Counted from the first letter of the stretch, positions 21,363-32,403 are shown. The stretch is DNA of 64,000 nt from Liriodendron chinense (GCA_003013855.2 ML058528.1:124001-188000), one strand, 5' to 3'. Translations and numbers: made by a program. Notes: generated from the sequence alone by a model not told the origin.

Positions 21363-22093
21363 CTATTTCATCTCAGGTGGCAACGATTTTACAATGCGTA
21401 CTTCCCTAGGGATCTCAGGTGTCCCTAAGTTTACTATCTCGAAATCATCGGCTACAACATTGGCTTTGGATTCAAACTTTTTGAGGAGATCCTCTAGTTC
21501 GGGAGCTGGATCATCATCTTCCTCATCCCGAGCTTCGTCCAGACCCATGAGCTCGAAGTCTAATTCGATGTCAAAATCATATGATTCGACTTCAAACTCA
21601 TGCGACTCTTTAAACGAACTTGGCACACTATCGAATGCAGGAAAAGAAATGTTTTTTAGTTTTTGAGAATTTTCTGAAATGGAAATGCTAGATGTTTTTG
21701 GCTTTTGAAAGTTTTCTATTTTTTTAGATTTTTGAAATTCACGGGACCTTGAACAAGTGGGCATTGCAGACCATGATTGATCTTAGCTTGTCCCAAAGTT
21801 CCGATCGCTGCCTAAATAGGCATTTTTTTTTGGAAGCCAGAGCCCTCATATGGCTCTTTGGCTGATTCAAAAGTTAGGGGAACGGATGACCATTCACGAC
21901 CCCACACTTCCTCCCCTGAAGAGGTGGGGGTTGATGACTCGGGCGAAGAATCACAGTCTGGCCCAATGACCATGATTTTTCGCTGGTTGGGTTCGATATC
22001 TGAGTCGTACTCAGTCCCTCCTAGATCACTTACCTCGCACTGCAGTTCGTCTGGTTCTACGGCTAGACATGAGTTTGGAATCTGGACATCGGA
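21363..22093 (-). pseudogene. Protease-RT linker region of the giant element
   Basis: A minus-strand ORF of 133 codons is rich in D and E and ends EIVNLGTPEIPREV, a conserved block just before RT in Tat-type polyproteins. Upstream, in another frame, an acidic stretch (PDELQCEVSDLGGTEYDSDI) joins it to the protease part. A frameshift lies near 21765-21800. No enzymatic motif; probably a spacer in the polyprotein. Confidence 0.6.
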
Positions 22094-23370
22094 TCAATTC
22101 AGGGCTGGCCATTTCCCTTTCTTGGTCCAATGGATGGGCTGCTTCTGCCCCTGGCTGGTGATTGGTAATGTTGACTCTTCAGAGATGGGCGAGCTGTGCC
22201 CCTTGTTGATTGATGCTAAAGTGGGCAAGTTGTGCCCCTGGTTGATTGGAGTTGAAGTGGGCAGGTTGTGCCCCTGGTTGGGAGCAGGTGTCAGAGTAAC
22301 CTGGTCCTGAAGCTGTTGTATTTGACTATTTCCTTCTTCTTCATCCTTTCCTTCTTCTAGAGGCTTGGATGGTTCAAGAATCCGATCCCATCGAATGGGG
22401 GGCCACGTGGCCCAAGCTAGGCTCATCGGGAGGCCTTTGTGTAGTGCAGTTGGTTGATTCCCTCCTGGATCTTTGCAAGGTTCTCCTGGGTTGACGAATT
22501 GGATGGGTGAGCACCGAAATTTCTTTCTTCTTTTGTCCATGAAGATTGTCCTGTATCCGAGTCCCCATTTGCGTTGGTTATATACCAACGGTATCTTTCT
22601 GGAATTGAAGTGATTCTTCATTCGGTATTTGAGGCTCAAACGTTCTGCTGGTGGAAAGACACGGTCCACCCTTATCGGTTCCGGATTGGCGATAGAGTTC
22701 ACAGTCTTGAACTCGAAACTATGAAACGGGACATCTTCTTCAGAGTGCTGGATATCGATGACTGGGATGTCTGGTTCAATGGTAGCAGCATTGGAAGGAA
22801 TGATGAGCTCCTTCTCTGCATGGATAGAAATTACTTGATTTTCACAGATGTACTTCACCCGTTGATGCAAGGTTGATGGCACAGCTCCAACCTTGTGCAG
22901 CCAAGGTCGTCCGAGCAACATGTTGAAAGAAGCTGATATATCCAGAATTTGGAATGTGATGGTGGAGACTTTCAGACCTATCTGTACCTCTATGTCGACC
23001 TCTCCTTCCACTTATCGGCGGGTGTTGTCGAATGCTCTGACACATATGGTGCTGGGTCGAAATGAAGAGGGACTGATTCCCAGACGTTCTGCAGTCTTGA
23101 GTGGGCAGACGTTTAAGCTTGAGCCGTTATCGATAAGGACCAGCGGGACACAGAGGTCCTTGTATCGTAAGGCTATGTTGAGGGATCGCCCATGATCGCG
23201 TCCTTCTGGTGGCAACTCATTATCGGTGAAGGTGATGGCGCGTGGAGCCAGGAGTTGTCCAATCATCAATGCTATCATTTCAGGTGCCGTATCGGAGGAG
23301 ATGTGAGCATCGCTCAAGGTTTTGGCGAACATTTCTTGGTGTATGCGAGATGTGTAAAGTAGCTCCCATA
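22094..23370 (-). pseudogene. Protease region of the giant element
   Basis: The retropepsin motif is LVLIDNGSSLNVCP, with the active-site D at 23129-23131, and is followed by the flap/dimer region ending FNMLLGRPWLHKVGAVPSTL. The usual third position of D(T/S)G is N-G here, as in many Tat proteases (D-x-G-S). Downstream is a proline-rich tail with three to four copies of NQGHNLPT-type repeats. TAA at about 23012 and TGA at about 22091 interrupt it. A frameshift near 23370 separates it from gag. Confidence 0.8.
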
Positions 23371-26300
23371 CTAGATTTGAACAGGGATTGACTTGAGCTG
23401 AGTTGCCACGTCGAATGCGGCTTCATTTTTGTTACCGAGGCCTGAGAAAGCACCTTTGGGATCTCCTCTGTTCTGATTATCTCTTCGGATGCAACGCACA
23501 TTGGGATTCATATTCCCTATTTCTGCACATTCTGTATAGTGCTAGGGGACCTCTTTATAATTTTCTTCACCTTTGCCTTCTAGGACCACCGGTTCTTGCA
23601 ACGGTGCTAGTGTGGGTACCAGATCTTCCTCGTATGAAGCTTTTGCCTTGAGGATTATGTTGTTGCCTGTGCTGAAGGGAAAATATCGAGGCTTGTCTTC
23701 ATAGATCACATAAGGTCGCGGTCCTGGCTTGACCGTTCCTGGAGCAGGAGGCTCCCATGGAATGAATACTAGTCCTCTTGATATGGCAGGGGGTTTCTCT
23801 GTTTGTCCCGGCTGCCGTAGTGTGATTGACACGCCTCTAGGATTTGCCCCTTGCAATATGGCTGGCTCAACTGGGGGAGCTCCTTCCAAGACAATGGGCT
23901 CTTGCTGCTGATGAGTATAATCCCTCCATTACGGATTGTATTGTTCCTGTACTGGCGTTGCCCCTTGCAAGATGACAGGTTCGTATGCGGGCTCGACGTA
24001 TGATTGTGCTCCTTCCAGGATGACCGGTTCCCAACATGAATGGTTGTAAGGTGCCCCTTGAACAACCGGTACATCATACAGAAGTGCTCCTTCAAGTACT
24101 ATTGCCTCGGAGTCTGAAGGAGGAAAGGGACTTGCCCCTTGTAGGATCGGAGGAGGATTTGTCGGCCCATAAGTGTAGGCATGAATGGACTGGATAGGGG
24201 AGAAGAAGCGATCGAGATGCTCTCCTTCTTCTATACTGTTGATTGCAGGGCCACGAGACGAACTGTGGTCCGTCGGATGCTGAGGCAGAGGATTCTGTAG
24301 GATGTTGGTGGAAGCTGCAGGAGTTTCAGGGACCGAGATGACGATCTTTCGGTCGTCGATCAGATCTTGTATGGCATTCTTCAAAGTAAAGCATCGATCA
24401 GTGGTGTGGCCACGTCCTTGATGGTAGGCACAGTACTCATTTTCTCGGTAGTTCGGAGGCAGAGGATGAGGAGGAGGCCTGGGTGTCATCAGAGTGAGTA
24501 ATTGCTTTTGTACTAGCATAGTCATGACTTGACTAAGTGGTTGAGTGATTGGAGTGAACTTCCTGAACTCCCTGTAATTCTACCTATTCTGGTATGAGTA
24601 TTGACCGTTCCCTCTGAACTGCTGCTGTTGTCGAGGTGGTTGTGGCTATGGTTGATTCGGTTGTGGTTGATACCGCAGAGGTTGGTGCTGAGCCTGATTC
24701 TGCTGATACTATTGACGTCCCTGTGGGGGAGCATGTTGATTACCCTGAGCAGTGGTGCTGATGTTGTTTACCTCTGTCGGGCGGGGAGGAGAACCGCTGC
24801 GGTTTCCGTTCCCATATCCGATGGGTCTTCCCTCCACTCTGTTCCTTTTAACTGGAGTGGCTTGATGAGGCCATGGGGAGATTGTCCCGGCACGGATTCC
24901 TGCTTCGACTTGCTCTCCAGCACGGATCAACTGTAAGAAATTCGCATATGGATGCGAGATGAGATATCCGGATATGCCTGGATATGTTGAATGAACAATC
25001 ATAGAGATTTGTTCTTCGTCGTCGATAGGTGTCCGCATTCTGGCTGTCATAGCTCGCCAACGTCCCACATAGGCTGATAGTGTTTCATCACTCCTTTGCC
25101 TGAGAGCTGCAAGGTCGGCTCTTCTGGGTGCCATGTTGAGATTGTACGCGAATCTGTCGACGAAAGCCTGGGAAAGTTGTTCCCACGTCCTAATGCGGTG
25201 GCAGTCCAATGAAGTGTACCAATCTAGGGCATCGCTCTTCAGAGATTTTTGGAACAAATGTATGAGGGCCCCTTCATTTCCTGAGATTGCACTTAGCTCT
25301 CCACAGAAGGCTTTGAGATGTGCTGTGGTACAACCGCTGCCATCGTATCTTTTGAATTTTGGTACCTCAAAGTTTTGAGGTACTTGAGCATCTAGAAAAG
25401 GACACAAGTCTCTGAACTTGGTAGAAGGTAGATCGATTCTTTGTTGTCGCCGAAGCTGATTTTGCAAGATCTGGAACTGCTCCCGCAACTCGTCCAGTCC
25501 TGAGTGATCTGTTCAAGTGACTGGTGCCTCTTGGACTAAGGCACATTCTTCTTCGGCATAGTGGTCGATGTCTTCGACCCTATGGGCTTGCTGAAAAGCA
25601 ACCGCAGGTTGCTGAAGTTGATTTGATGATTGAACTGGATTCTGATGAACTTGTGCTTGGAAGGATTGTAACTGAACTAGAGATTGTACTGAAGGTTGAA
25701 CTGGAACTTGCTGGAAATTGACTGGAGATTGCTGCATTGAAGATTGCTGGAAATTAACTGGAGTTTGCTGAATTGAAGATTGCTGGAAATTAACTGGAAT
25801 CCCATCGGTGGGGATGTGCTGGAATTGAAAAGTGCTCCTGTTTGCAGGAGGCTGAGATGCTGGGAAGTGACCCCCTTGTTGGGTATTCGCCACTGTCCGC
25901 TGATTGATGTGAGCTTGACACTGACCCCCATTGTGGGCATTCGCCAGTGCTCTCCCTGTTGCTGGAAATTGAATTGAAATCCCATCGGCGGGGATGTGCT
26001 GAAATTGAAAAAGGGTCCCGTCGGCGGGGACATGCTGAGAAAGGAAAGGAGTCCCATCGACGGGGACAAGCTGAGATCTACTGAGACTATTGTTTGCAAG
26101 ATTGATTGGAAACTGACTGGAAGTTCCTGCGATAGGAGTGTTCTGAGGCGGCCTTGCCGTCGTGGGAAGGTGCTGAGGAGAATGGCCCATAGCGAAGGGC
26201 TGAGATGGCTGCAGTCGGTAGTCCTGGGCAGACTCAAATGGTTGTGCTTGATTTAAATTAGAGGCCAGAGGGACCCGGCATGGCTGCTGAGATTGCTGAA

Positions 26301-26496
26301 CTGGGCGAATCTGATTATTGGCTACTGCGGTAGCTTATGCTTGCATGAATTGCAAGAGCATTTCTTACATTGCTCTGATTCCTTGTGCCAATTCTTGTAT
26401 GATTGGCGTATTCTCGATTGGTTGTGGCGTTGGAGGTTGCGCTTCGGTCATTTCAAGAGCGGGGAAGAGATGAGTTTCTTCTTCGTGGTCGGACAT
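23371..26496 (-). pseudogene. Gag polyprotein of the giant element
   Basis: The likely start is ATG 26496 (MSDHEEETHLFPALE), 271 bases inside the LTR. The first ~330 residues are Q-, P- and F-rich with repeats such as VPADGT..QFQHIPADG and PVNFQQSS(I/M)QQ. The retrotrans_gag core follows (FQKSLKSDALDWYTSLD, then TWEQLSQAFVDRFAYN), then a CCHC-like knuckle in YCAYHQGRGHTTDRC. The C-terminal ~250 residues hold at least eight copies of a motif like EPVILEGA/PPILQGA. Gag packages the RNA and builds the particle. About eight in-frame stops occur, all TAA, TAG or TGA derivable from CAA, CAG or CGA. One frame otherwise runs from 26496 to about 23540. Confidence 0.85.
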
Positions 26497-26746
26497 GGCT
26501 TGCTAAGCCCGAGTGCGGATTATGCTGTGGAAGGGAAGTTGTTTCCGAACACGTTGAGCCCGAGGAGGCGCAATGGTGAGGACTATACTCTACTCTTTTT
26601 GGGTTTTGGGATTTTCTATATTTTTTTTGGTTTTTTGGGTTTTGGGTAGAATGCTATGCAGATGAGATTGTATGAGGACTAATGACTTTCAAGTACGGGA
26701 AGGATTTCATTTTTCAAGTCGGATCACGACTAGTGGGACTAGCTAA

Positions 26747-26764
26747 TCCCCAATGGAGTCGCCA
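26747..26764 (-). other. Primer-binding site of the giant element
   Basis: The minus strand reads TGGCGACTCCATTGGGGA, three bases inside the LTR. TGGCGACTC...GGGGA is a form commonly found at this place in Tat-type gypsy elements. It fixes the element's direction as minus. Confidence 0.8.
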
Positions 26765-26767
26765 TTC

Positions 26768-28296
26768 TGTGGACCCTCGCCATTCCTGCGCTCCCACACG
26801 ACGTCGTTCCCTTTCCTTTCAAAAAAAGAAGAAGAGGTGCGTGTGCGCGAATCGCCGTTTGTGCCACTGGCTTGCCTCGTTCTCGAGGGCTTTTGTTCGG
26901 TTGTCGTGTTAAGCTGGATATGTTTAAATAAGTTTATATAAGACCAGAGTCGCCACTAGCCAGTTACTTCGAATCTACAGTCGGCTAGACCCCGTAGAAA
27001 TGTTAGAGAAGGGAATCCGAAGATTTCTTCCTCTAAAATGACTCCTTTTAATCTGCGACCAGAGATTCGAGGTAAGGGATCACGGTTACAGGGTGGGAAG
27101 AGGTTAAGCACCCCACACACTGCCTATACCGAAGTACGGTCTCTACTTCACATAATCGAACTAATACTTGAAAGTCTGATTTAATCCTCGTATATTCTCA
27201 TAGATGACATGATGCATGAATGCAGGTCTGAACAGTAAGAGTTTCTGATGGGCAGGTTTCCATTAACAGGCAAGCCCAGAGCATACGCTCGAACTGACAG
27301 GTGCTTTTATGCGAGATGCATGCTGTGTGTTTGAATGATCAAAGTGCTTGTAGTGGCATGTACATGAATGCAGGTCTGAACAGTAAGAGTTTTTTATGGG
27401 CAAGTTTCCATTAACAGGCAAGCCCAGAGCATACGCTCGAACTGACAGGTGCTTTATGCGAGATGCATGCTGTGTGTTTGAATAATCAAAGTGCTTATAG
27501 TGAAGCAGGGGGGTTGGAAGAAAAGTAAATGTTACACTTGTGCTAGATGCAAGTGAGATGATGCTGGTAAAAGAGTAGCTGGATGGACGGAGGTGTCGCA
27601 AGGTTTGCTTCGAATGGCTGGACCAAGACTTGGATGGCTTGGGAGACTTGGACCAGTGATCAGGCTAGGCTGGACCAGGGCTAGGCTCTTCTCACTCGGG
27701 CTCTCCTTGGTGGAGGAATGGGCTAAAGGGTGGAGGGACGGATTGCACTCGGGCTGGAGGCTTCAGAGGGATTGGATGGATTTGAAGGGATGTTGAAATG
27801 AGAAGGGGCGGGGGGTATTTATAGCAGCGGGCAGTGGCAAAACTCGTAAATAATTTTGGGCGGCCCGTACGGACGCTCCTCGGGTTCCAGTGCGTGGTAC
27901 GGACATGCCTCGGGGCTGCTGTTTTGGCTCAGTGGGTTGACTCGGTGGGTTGACTCAGCGGGTCGACTCGGTGATTTGACTCGGTGGGTTGACTCGGCGG
28001 GTTGACTCGGTGTTTTGACTTGACGGGTTGACTCAGCAGGTTGACTTGGTGATTTGACTCAGCGGGTTGACTCAGTGAGTTTGACTTTTTAAAGATTTTT
28101 TGACTGGTTTTTCTTATGGGGGGTTTTTCAGGCTGATGTTTAGGGGTGAGTTGACTGGGTTCATGCTTGGGTTGGGCTATGGATTTGGGCTTACAAGGGT
28201 GAGTTTGGCTGAGTTTGGACATGGGATTTGGGGGTATGGTCCTCCATTCATCCAGTTATCTCTACCAACAGTGTAGCCGAAGGTGGGGTGTCTACA
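26768..28296 (-). repeat. LTR at the high-coordinate end (functional 5' LTR)
   Basis: It is 1529 bp, starts TGTGGACC and ends GTCTACA, and matches 4700-6215. As the element runs on the minus strand, this LTR would drive its transcription. It has the TATA box at 27816-27823, twelve TTGACT cores at 27937-28105 and the 148-bp tandem repeat at 27222-27517. It lacks the middle of the GC-rich module present in the other LTR. Confidence 0.95.
27937..28105. promoter_or_regulatory. Array of twelve TTGACT motifs in the promoter LTR
   Basis: This is the same minisatellite as at 5882-6024 with two more TTGACT cores, lying 110-290 bases upstream of the minus-strand TATA box. The unit number differs between the LTRs, so the array is changing length. 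Confidence 0.6.
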
Positions 28297-28301
28297 GTGA
28301 C
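28297..28301. repeat. Right target-site duplication of the giant element (GTGAC)
   Basis: Exact copy of 4695-4699. Confidence 0.95.
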
Positions 28302-29197
28302 TATAAGAAATTCATCACACCTGAGCTCATCCGTTAGTCCGGCGTGATCCCCGGAGGTAAACATTCGAGCTCAGTCTATATCTTTTTCTTTTTTCATTAT
28401 AGACATCGAAATTTTGATCTTGATGATATATACTTTGGTGCAAAGATGGTTCTCAAGAGCAAAAGACTCCTCGCCAACTTCATAGAGTGAGCTAAAGCTA
28501 CACAGCCCTCGAGGAAGAAGGCGACCACTCTGCCGAGGGCTGAGGAGAGGCCTCAACAATAACAAACTCATCTCTCCCAGTCCTTTGTTTGCGAGACTGG
28601 GCAGTTGTATAGTTCGAGGGCTTCATCGCCCCCCACAAGGGCCGCTCCAGCGGCAGCCGCAATTCCTCTATCAACGGCCAAGGTTCCTATAATCCAGGAG
28701 CCGGCGGTCATCATTGTCAATGACCGACCTGCTGCTCATGTCGGCCCCTTAAGGCCAGCCGCACCACTTTGTGGTGATGCAGAGGCCGAGAGGGTAAGTT
28801 TGAGGGTGATAATGCCCTCAATGTCTGAAACGTTCTTGTCCTGACTGGACGGTATCACCGCATATGGGCACGTGAACCTGTGCCTAAGCGAGGATCTGGA
28901 GATCATCGCAACGATGGATCCTAACTAGATGGTCGGGATAATGGTCGGGATAATGATAGAAGGCAGCCTCATGGTGAGTTTTTCCACTTATCTAGTTCCC
29001 TAAACGCCTTTTTCGGGTTCTTTTCTAATTTTCAATTTTTTAAAATGGGTTTTTCTCTAACCCTTTTGATGTTCTTCCTTGTAGGAGGCTACCACTAGGG
29101 TGATGGTCCGCCATGTGCTAGTAGACCAGTCGAAGAAGATCAAGGAGGCTGAGCATGCTGGCTCTTCTTGGAAGAAGAGATTTGAGGGGGCCGAGAA
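28302..29197 (+). pseudogene. Extra gene of copy A, 3' exons
   Basis: It begins in the frame broken at 4694 (KKFITPELIR then TAG where Q is likely, then SGVIPGG). Later exons can be traced: an ANFIE and alanine-rich proline-containing stretch (around 28600-28790) ending at a GTAAGT donor near 28793; a GTGAGT...TTGTAG intron near 28976-29085; and an exon TRVMVRHVLVDQSKKIKEAE ending about 29197. The charged last exon looks like coiled coil. Several stops are present. It ends where an LTR-like sequence starts. Confidence 0.45.
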
Positions 29198-31100
29198 TGT
29201 AGTGCCCTGAATTTTCACAGCCTGAGTATGTACTGGTGCTCTAGAATTCCGAGTATTGGTAATATAATAAATGAATCTTCACAAATTCACACCCTGTTTT
29301 TTTTTTTTTTTTTCAATTGCATTCATATGGTAAGCATCAAACAAAAGAAAGCTAAACTAAACCTTGAATTTAGAGTTCTTACCTCACACACATCAATCAC
29401 TAGTCCACTCAACTGGGGACATATTACAATTTAAAATAATCAAGAGTTCTACTACAGTCTAAATTTAAGTATTCTAAGTCACTTATGATAGCTCATCCAC
29501 TCGATTAATCCTTCAGGCGTAACGTAGCATCTTTCTGGTCCTGCATTACTGATTATATTTTGATAGCGTCAATGGCTATGTAAGTGAGGAATACCCCCCA
29601 AGATATCCCATCCATTACTAAGGGCAAGTATAATTTATAAATATAAACTAGACAAAGCACAACATTTCATACATGTGAATCTTGGTTAATGCATGGACGC
29701 ATGAATGCACATCGACTTGGGGATGCACATCCAGCCGGCACTTGTGAACCGACAGACACTAAGGCCAATCATCGGTATCACGATGCAAAAGAACAACAAT
29801 ACAATGGCCCGGCAGACACTAAGGCCAATCATCGGCGTCACGACCCGGCAGACACTAAGGCCAATCATCGGCATCGATGGAGTTCAGAAATGTGCTATGT
29901 ATACATGATTAATCCAACATTTATTATTTCGGCTTAAACAATTGATTATAGACAAACCCTTACACTTAATAGCCTCTTGTGTCACCATACTACAAAGATG
30001 AGATAAATATAACCCGGTTCATTCATGGACACCAAATAGAAGGGCTCATTACCCAGCTCAATATACATCATGGTTAAGTTACAGAGTGACGATTCCAAAT
30101 TCATAAATCAATACGCTACCAGGTCCATGACAAAGTAGGCTACTAAATCTCAAGGTGTTATCACATAATAAATTATGTCATGTCATAATCAACACATGTG
30201 GCACAATAACATGTATAACTTGTAATTATTATATTAAAGTGTACCTAAAATAACCCTGTTCATGTTAGTTCACATGAAACTTATGAATCACAACAGATAA
30301 GCATGAAATAAAAAAATTAAAAAAAAAAAAAAAAAAAAAAAAGCAAGACCAACAAACTGTTATTTTCGAGGATTAAGGTGGAAAGCTGGAAAAATCCTCA
30401 CCTTTTAAGTCAAATTGCCCATTAACGTTACTGGATGCTGGTAAACCCGCTTTGAAATCAAATTCTCATCCAGCGACAACTCTCAGTCCAATTAAAGCCC
30501 AAGAATCAGCGAATACACTGGCTGAATCGACTCAGCTTGATTTTTGATCCCCATGCCTAAAGTTTGGTGTGGCATCTTATGGTTGGAATGGATTTCATAT
30601 AATCATCATGGTAGGCCCAAAAAAAAAAATTAAAAGTGGACTGCTCCCGTAACCGTTTTCCTTGACCTAGCCCATATGAATCACAGGTCAAAACAATTAG
30701 ATGTGTAATCTCATTTTGGCCCACGGATAAATAAAAAATAAAAATAAAAAAAACAACCAGACTGATGCTTGATTAATGTGGGGCCACACTAAAGGAAACA
30801 ATTGGGAGAGATGTTCAACTTTGCTTTTTTTGTGATTATAAGAAATCCACTTTAACCATTAACTTTCATACAAAAATTTAATAAGGGAGGCTCATACCTG
30901 ATTTTGGTGGGCCACACCAAGGAAAATAGTTCAAAGGTTGAGTGCTGTCCTGTATACTATTTTCAAGCGGTTTACTTAAATCATGGAAATAGTTTGAACA
31001 CCATGGGCATATACATGACTCTTACCTGATGTTTGAACAAGTCACGGTGTTGGTTTTTTGGTGATATTAAAGTGGACCATGGATAGACCACACGTTAAGG
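29198..31100 (+). mobile_element. Diverged LTR-like fragment related to the LARD LTR
   Basis: It starts TGTAGTGCCCTGAATTTT, a gypsy chromovirus-type LTR start. It shares collinear landmarks with the LARD LTR: a 'gatagcgt...gctat..a.gtgaggaata' block at 29562 and 'aaatcctcacc' at about 30393. No end with CA and no second LTR was found, so it is partial. Three copies of cagacactaaggccaatcat lie at about 29754-29872. Poly-A runs at 30319-30342 and within 30620-30640. Confidence 0.5.
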
Positions 31101-31820
31101 TGGGACCCTTCACTACCGAGCTCGATATTGGTTGGTACTGCAAAAGCCGTGTGGGCCTCACCATAATGTATGTGTTTTATCCACGCTGTCCATTCATTTT
31201 TCCAGCTCATTTTAATGCATGAGCCAAAAAAAAAAAAAAAAAAAAAAAAAAAAACAAAATTTGCAGATCTAAAGTTCAAGTGGACCTTATCACAAGAAGC
31301 AGTGGGGATTGAACGCCTACCATTGAAGACTTCTTGTGGGCCACGTAAGTTTTGGATTAAGCTGATATTTGTGTTTTCCCTTTGTCCAGGTTAATGTGAC
31401 TTTATGAACAGGTTAGATGGAAAATAAACACTATGGTGGGCCTTAGGAAGGTTTTAACGGTGATCACCACTGCTTCTGTTGTGTGGTCCACCTGAGCTTT
31501 ACAACTGTTTGATTTTTTGGTACATACCCAAAATGAGCTGGAAAAATGCATGGACGGTGTGGATCTTTTTCAGCACTGAGCTTGGTACCGGACGGGACAC
31601 TGATTACCAGTCCCTTAAGGTGGACGTTACTGGTCAATTGGGGCGGCTCACATGAGCTGTCAGGACCTTAGTTGTCAAGACCTAAGGACACCGTGAACAC
31701 CACGCGCACATGTACTTATCATGCATGACTCTTATCTCTTGTTTTTTGAATAAGTCATGGTGTTGGGCTTCATGGTAATATTAAGGTGGGCCATAGATGA
31801 GCCACACACATTGATGGGGA
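31017..31820. repeat. Direct repeat of about 90 bases flanking a hairpin MITE
   Basis: The sequence around 31017-31106 (tgactcttacctgatgtttgaac ... gaccacacgttaaggtggg) recurs at about 31726-31820 with roughly 80% identity by eye. The hairpin element at 31113-31600 lies between the copies. Confidence 0.5.
31113..31600. mobile_element. Hairpin (foldback) MITE with long inverted arms
   Basis: The left arm (ttttatccacgctgtccatt ... tttttccagctcatttt) is matched inverted by aaaatgagctggaaaaatgc ... ggacggtgtggat on the right. The ends resemble taccgagctcg and its inverse cgagcttggta. A 27-base poly-A lies at 31227-31253. No transposase. No clear target duplication found. Confidence 0.6.
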
Positions 31821-31869
31821 CGGCATTGGTCAATAATGGCAGCTTAGATGAGCTGTGGAGAGAATGACA

Positions 31870-32403
31870 TTCGCAATTGACATTCGCCAAGTAATCTTGT
31901 ATAAATTGTAAGGGCATGTTTGTGTTTACACCCATTTTCAATGCACTAATGTGGGCTAATAAGAAGACATGACATGGAGATATTACGTGTTTTGCACAGT
32001 TAACTTCATGCTTGCACATGAAGGAAATTTGCATATGATTTTCCTTTAACGTTATGCATTCTGTCATACTCACATCGGGCCCTTTAGGGGAACCAACTGT
32101 TGCATGCCACGTTGCCACAATTAGCATGCCCATTAAATGAGGACGTGTCAGGCACAACTCTAAAAGACCCATCGGGTGAGTGTATCCTGTCTCGCAATTG
32201 GATATAATCTCATCTGAAAGGCCGTCCGTTACATTCCTCCCAAAATGGGAGACGTTTCTAGAGATGTTCAAAATTCTAGCAGCGGTTTAGAAGATTATGA
32301 AGATTCGTGTATCGAGCCAATCCCTAAACAAACCCAACCTTAGATTAGGCTATGATTAGGAGAAATGGACACATCATCTAGGATTGGGTTCGGAACTATG
32401 AAC
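31870..32403 (+). mobile_element. Left part of copy B (LTR region, partial)
   Basis: From 32222 the sequence matches copy A from position 1 (caaaatgggag...gttcaaaattctagcagcgg). The part before 32222 has no counterpart in the window but probably belongs to the same LTR. It is interrupted at 32404 by the LARD. Confidence 0.55.

Larger units (their letters stand above)
4700..28296 (-). mobile_element. Complete giant Tat/Ogre-like Ty3/gypsy retrotransposon, 23.6 kb
   Basis: Two direct LTRs (4700-6215 and 26768-28296) start TG, end CA and are flanked by the perfect duplication GTGAC. The element reads on the minus strand: the primer-binding site lies at 26747-26764 and the polypurine tract at 6216-6230. 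The gene order gag, protease, RT, RNase H, second RNase H, integrase is that of the Tat lineage of gypsy elements, which is known for dual RNase H and very large size. Two spliced PMD genes on the opposite strand fill the space between pol and the polypurine tract. By eye the LTRs differ at only a few percent of sites, mostly transitions, so the insertion is fairly recent. Numerous stops make it non-functional now. Confidence 0.93.

Noticed and set aside
22574..23195. Plus-strand ORFs of about 100 codons in the protease region
   Set aside because: Antisense shadows of the minus-strand protease frame, which has the DNGSS active site and family blocks.
29754..29872. CRISPR-like repeat-spacer pattern
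   Set aside because: Only three repeats with unequal spacers inside an LTR of a plant genome; no cas genes.
29193..31867. Possible solo LTR 29198-31862 flanked by 'gagaa'
   Set aside because: The right edge does not end in CA or resemble the LARD LTR end; a five-base match is expected by chance.
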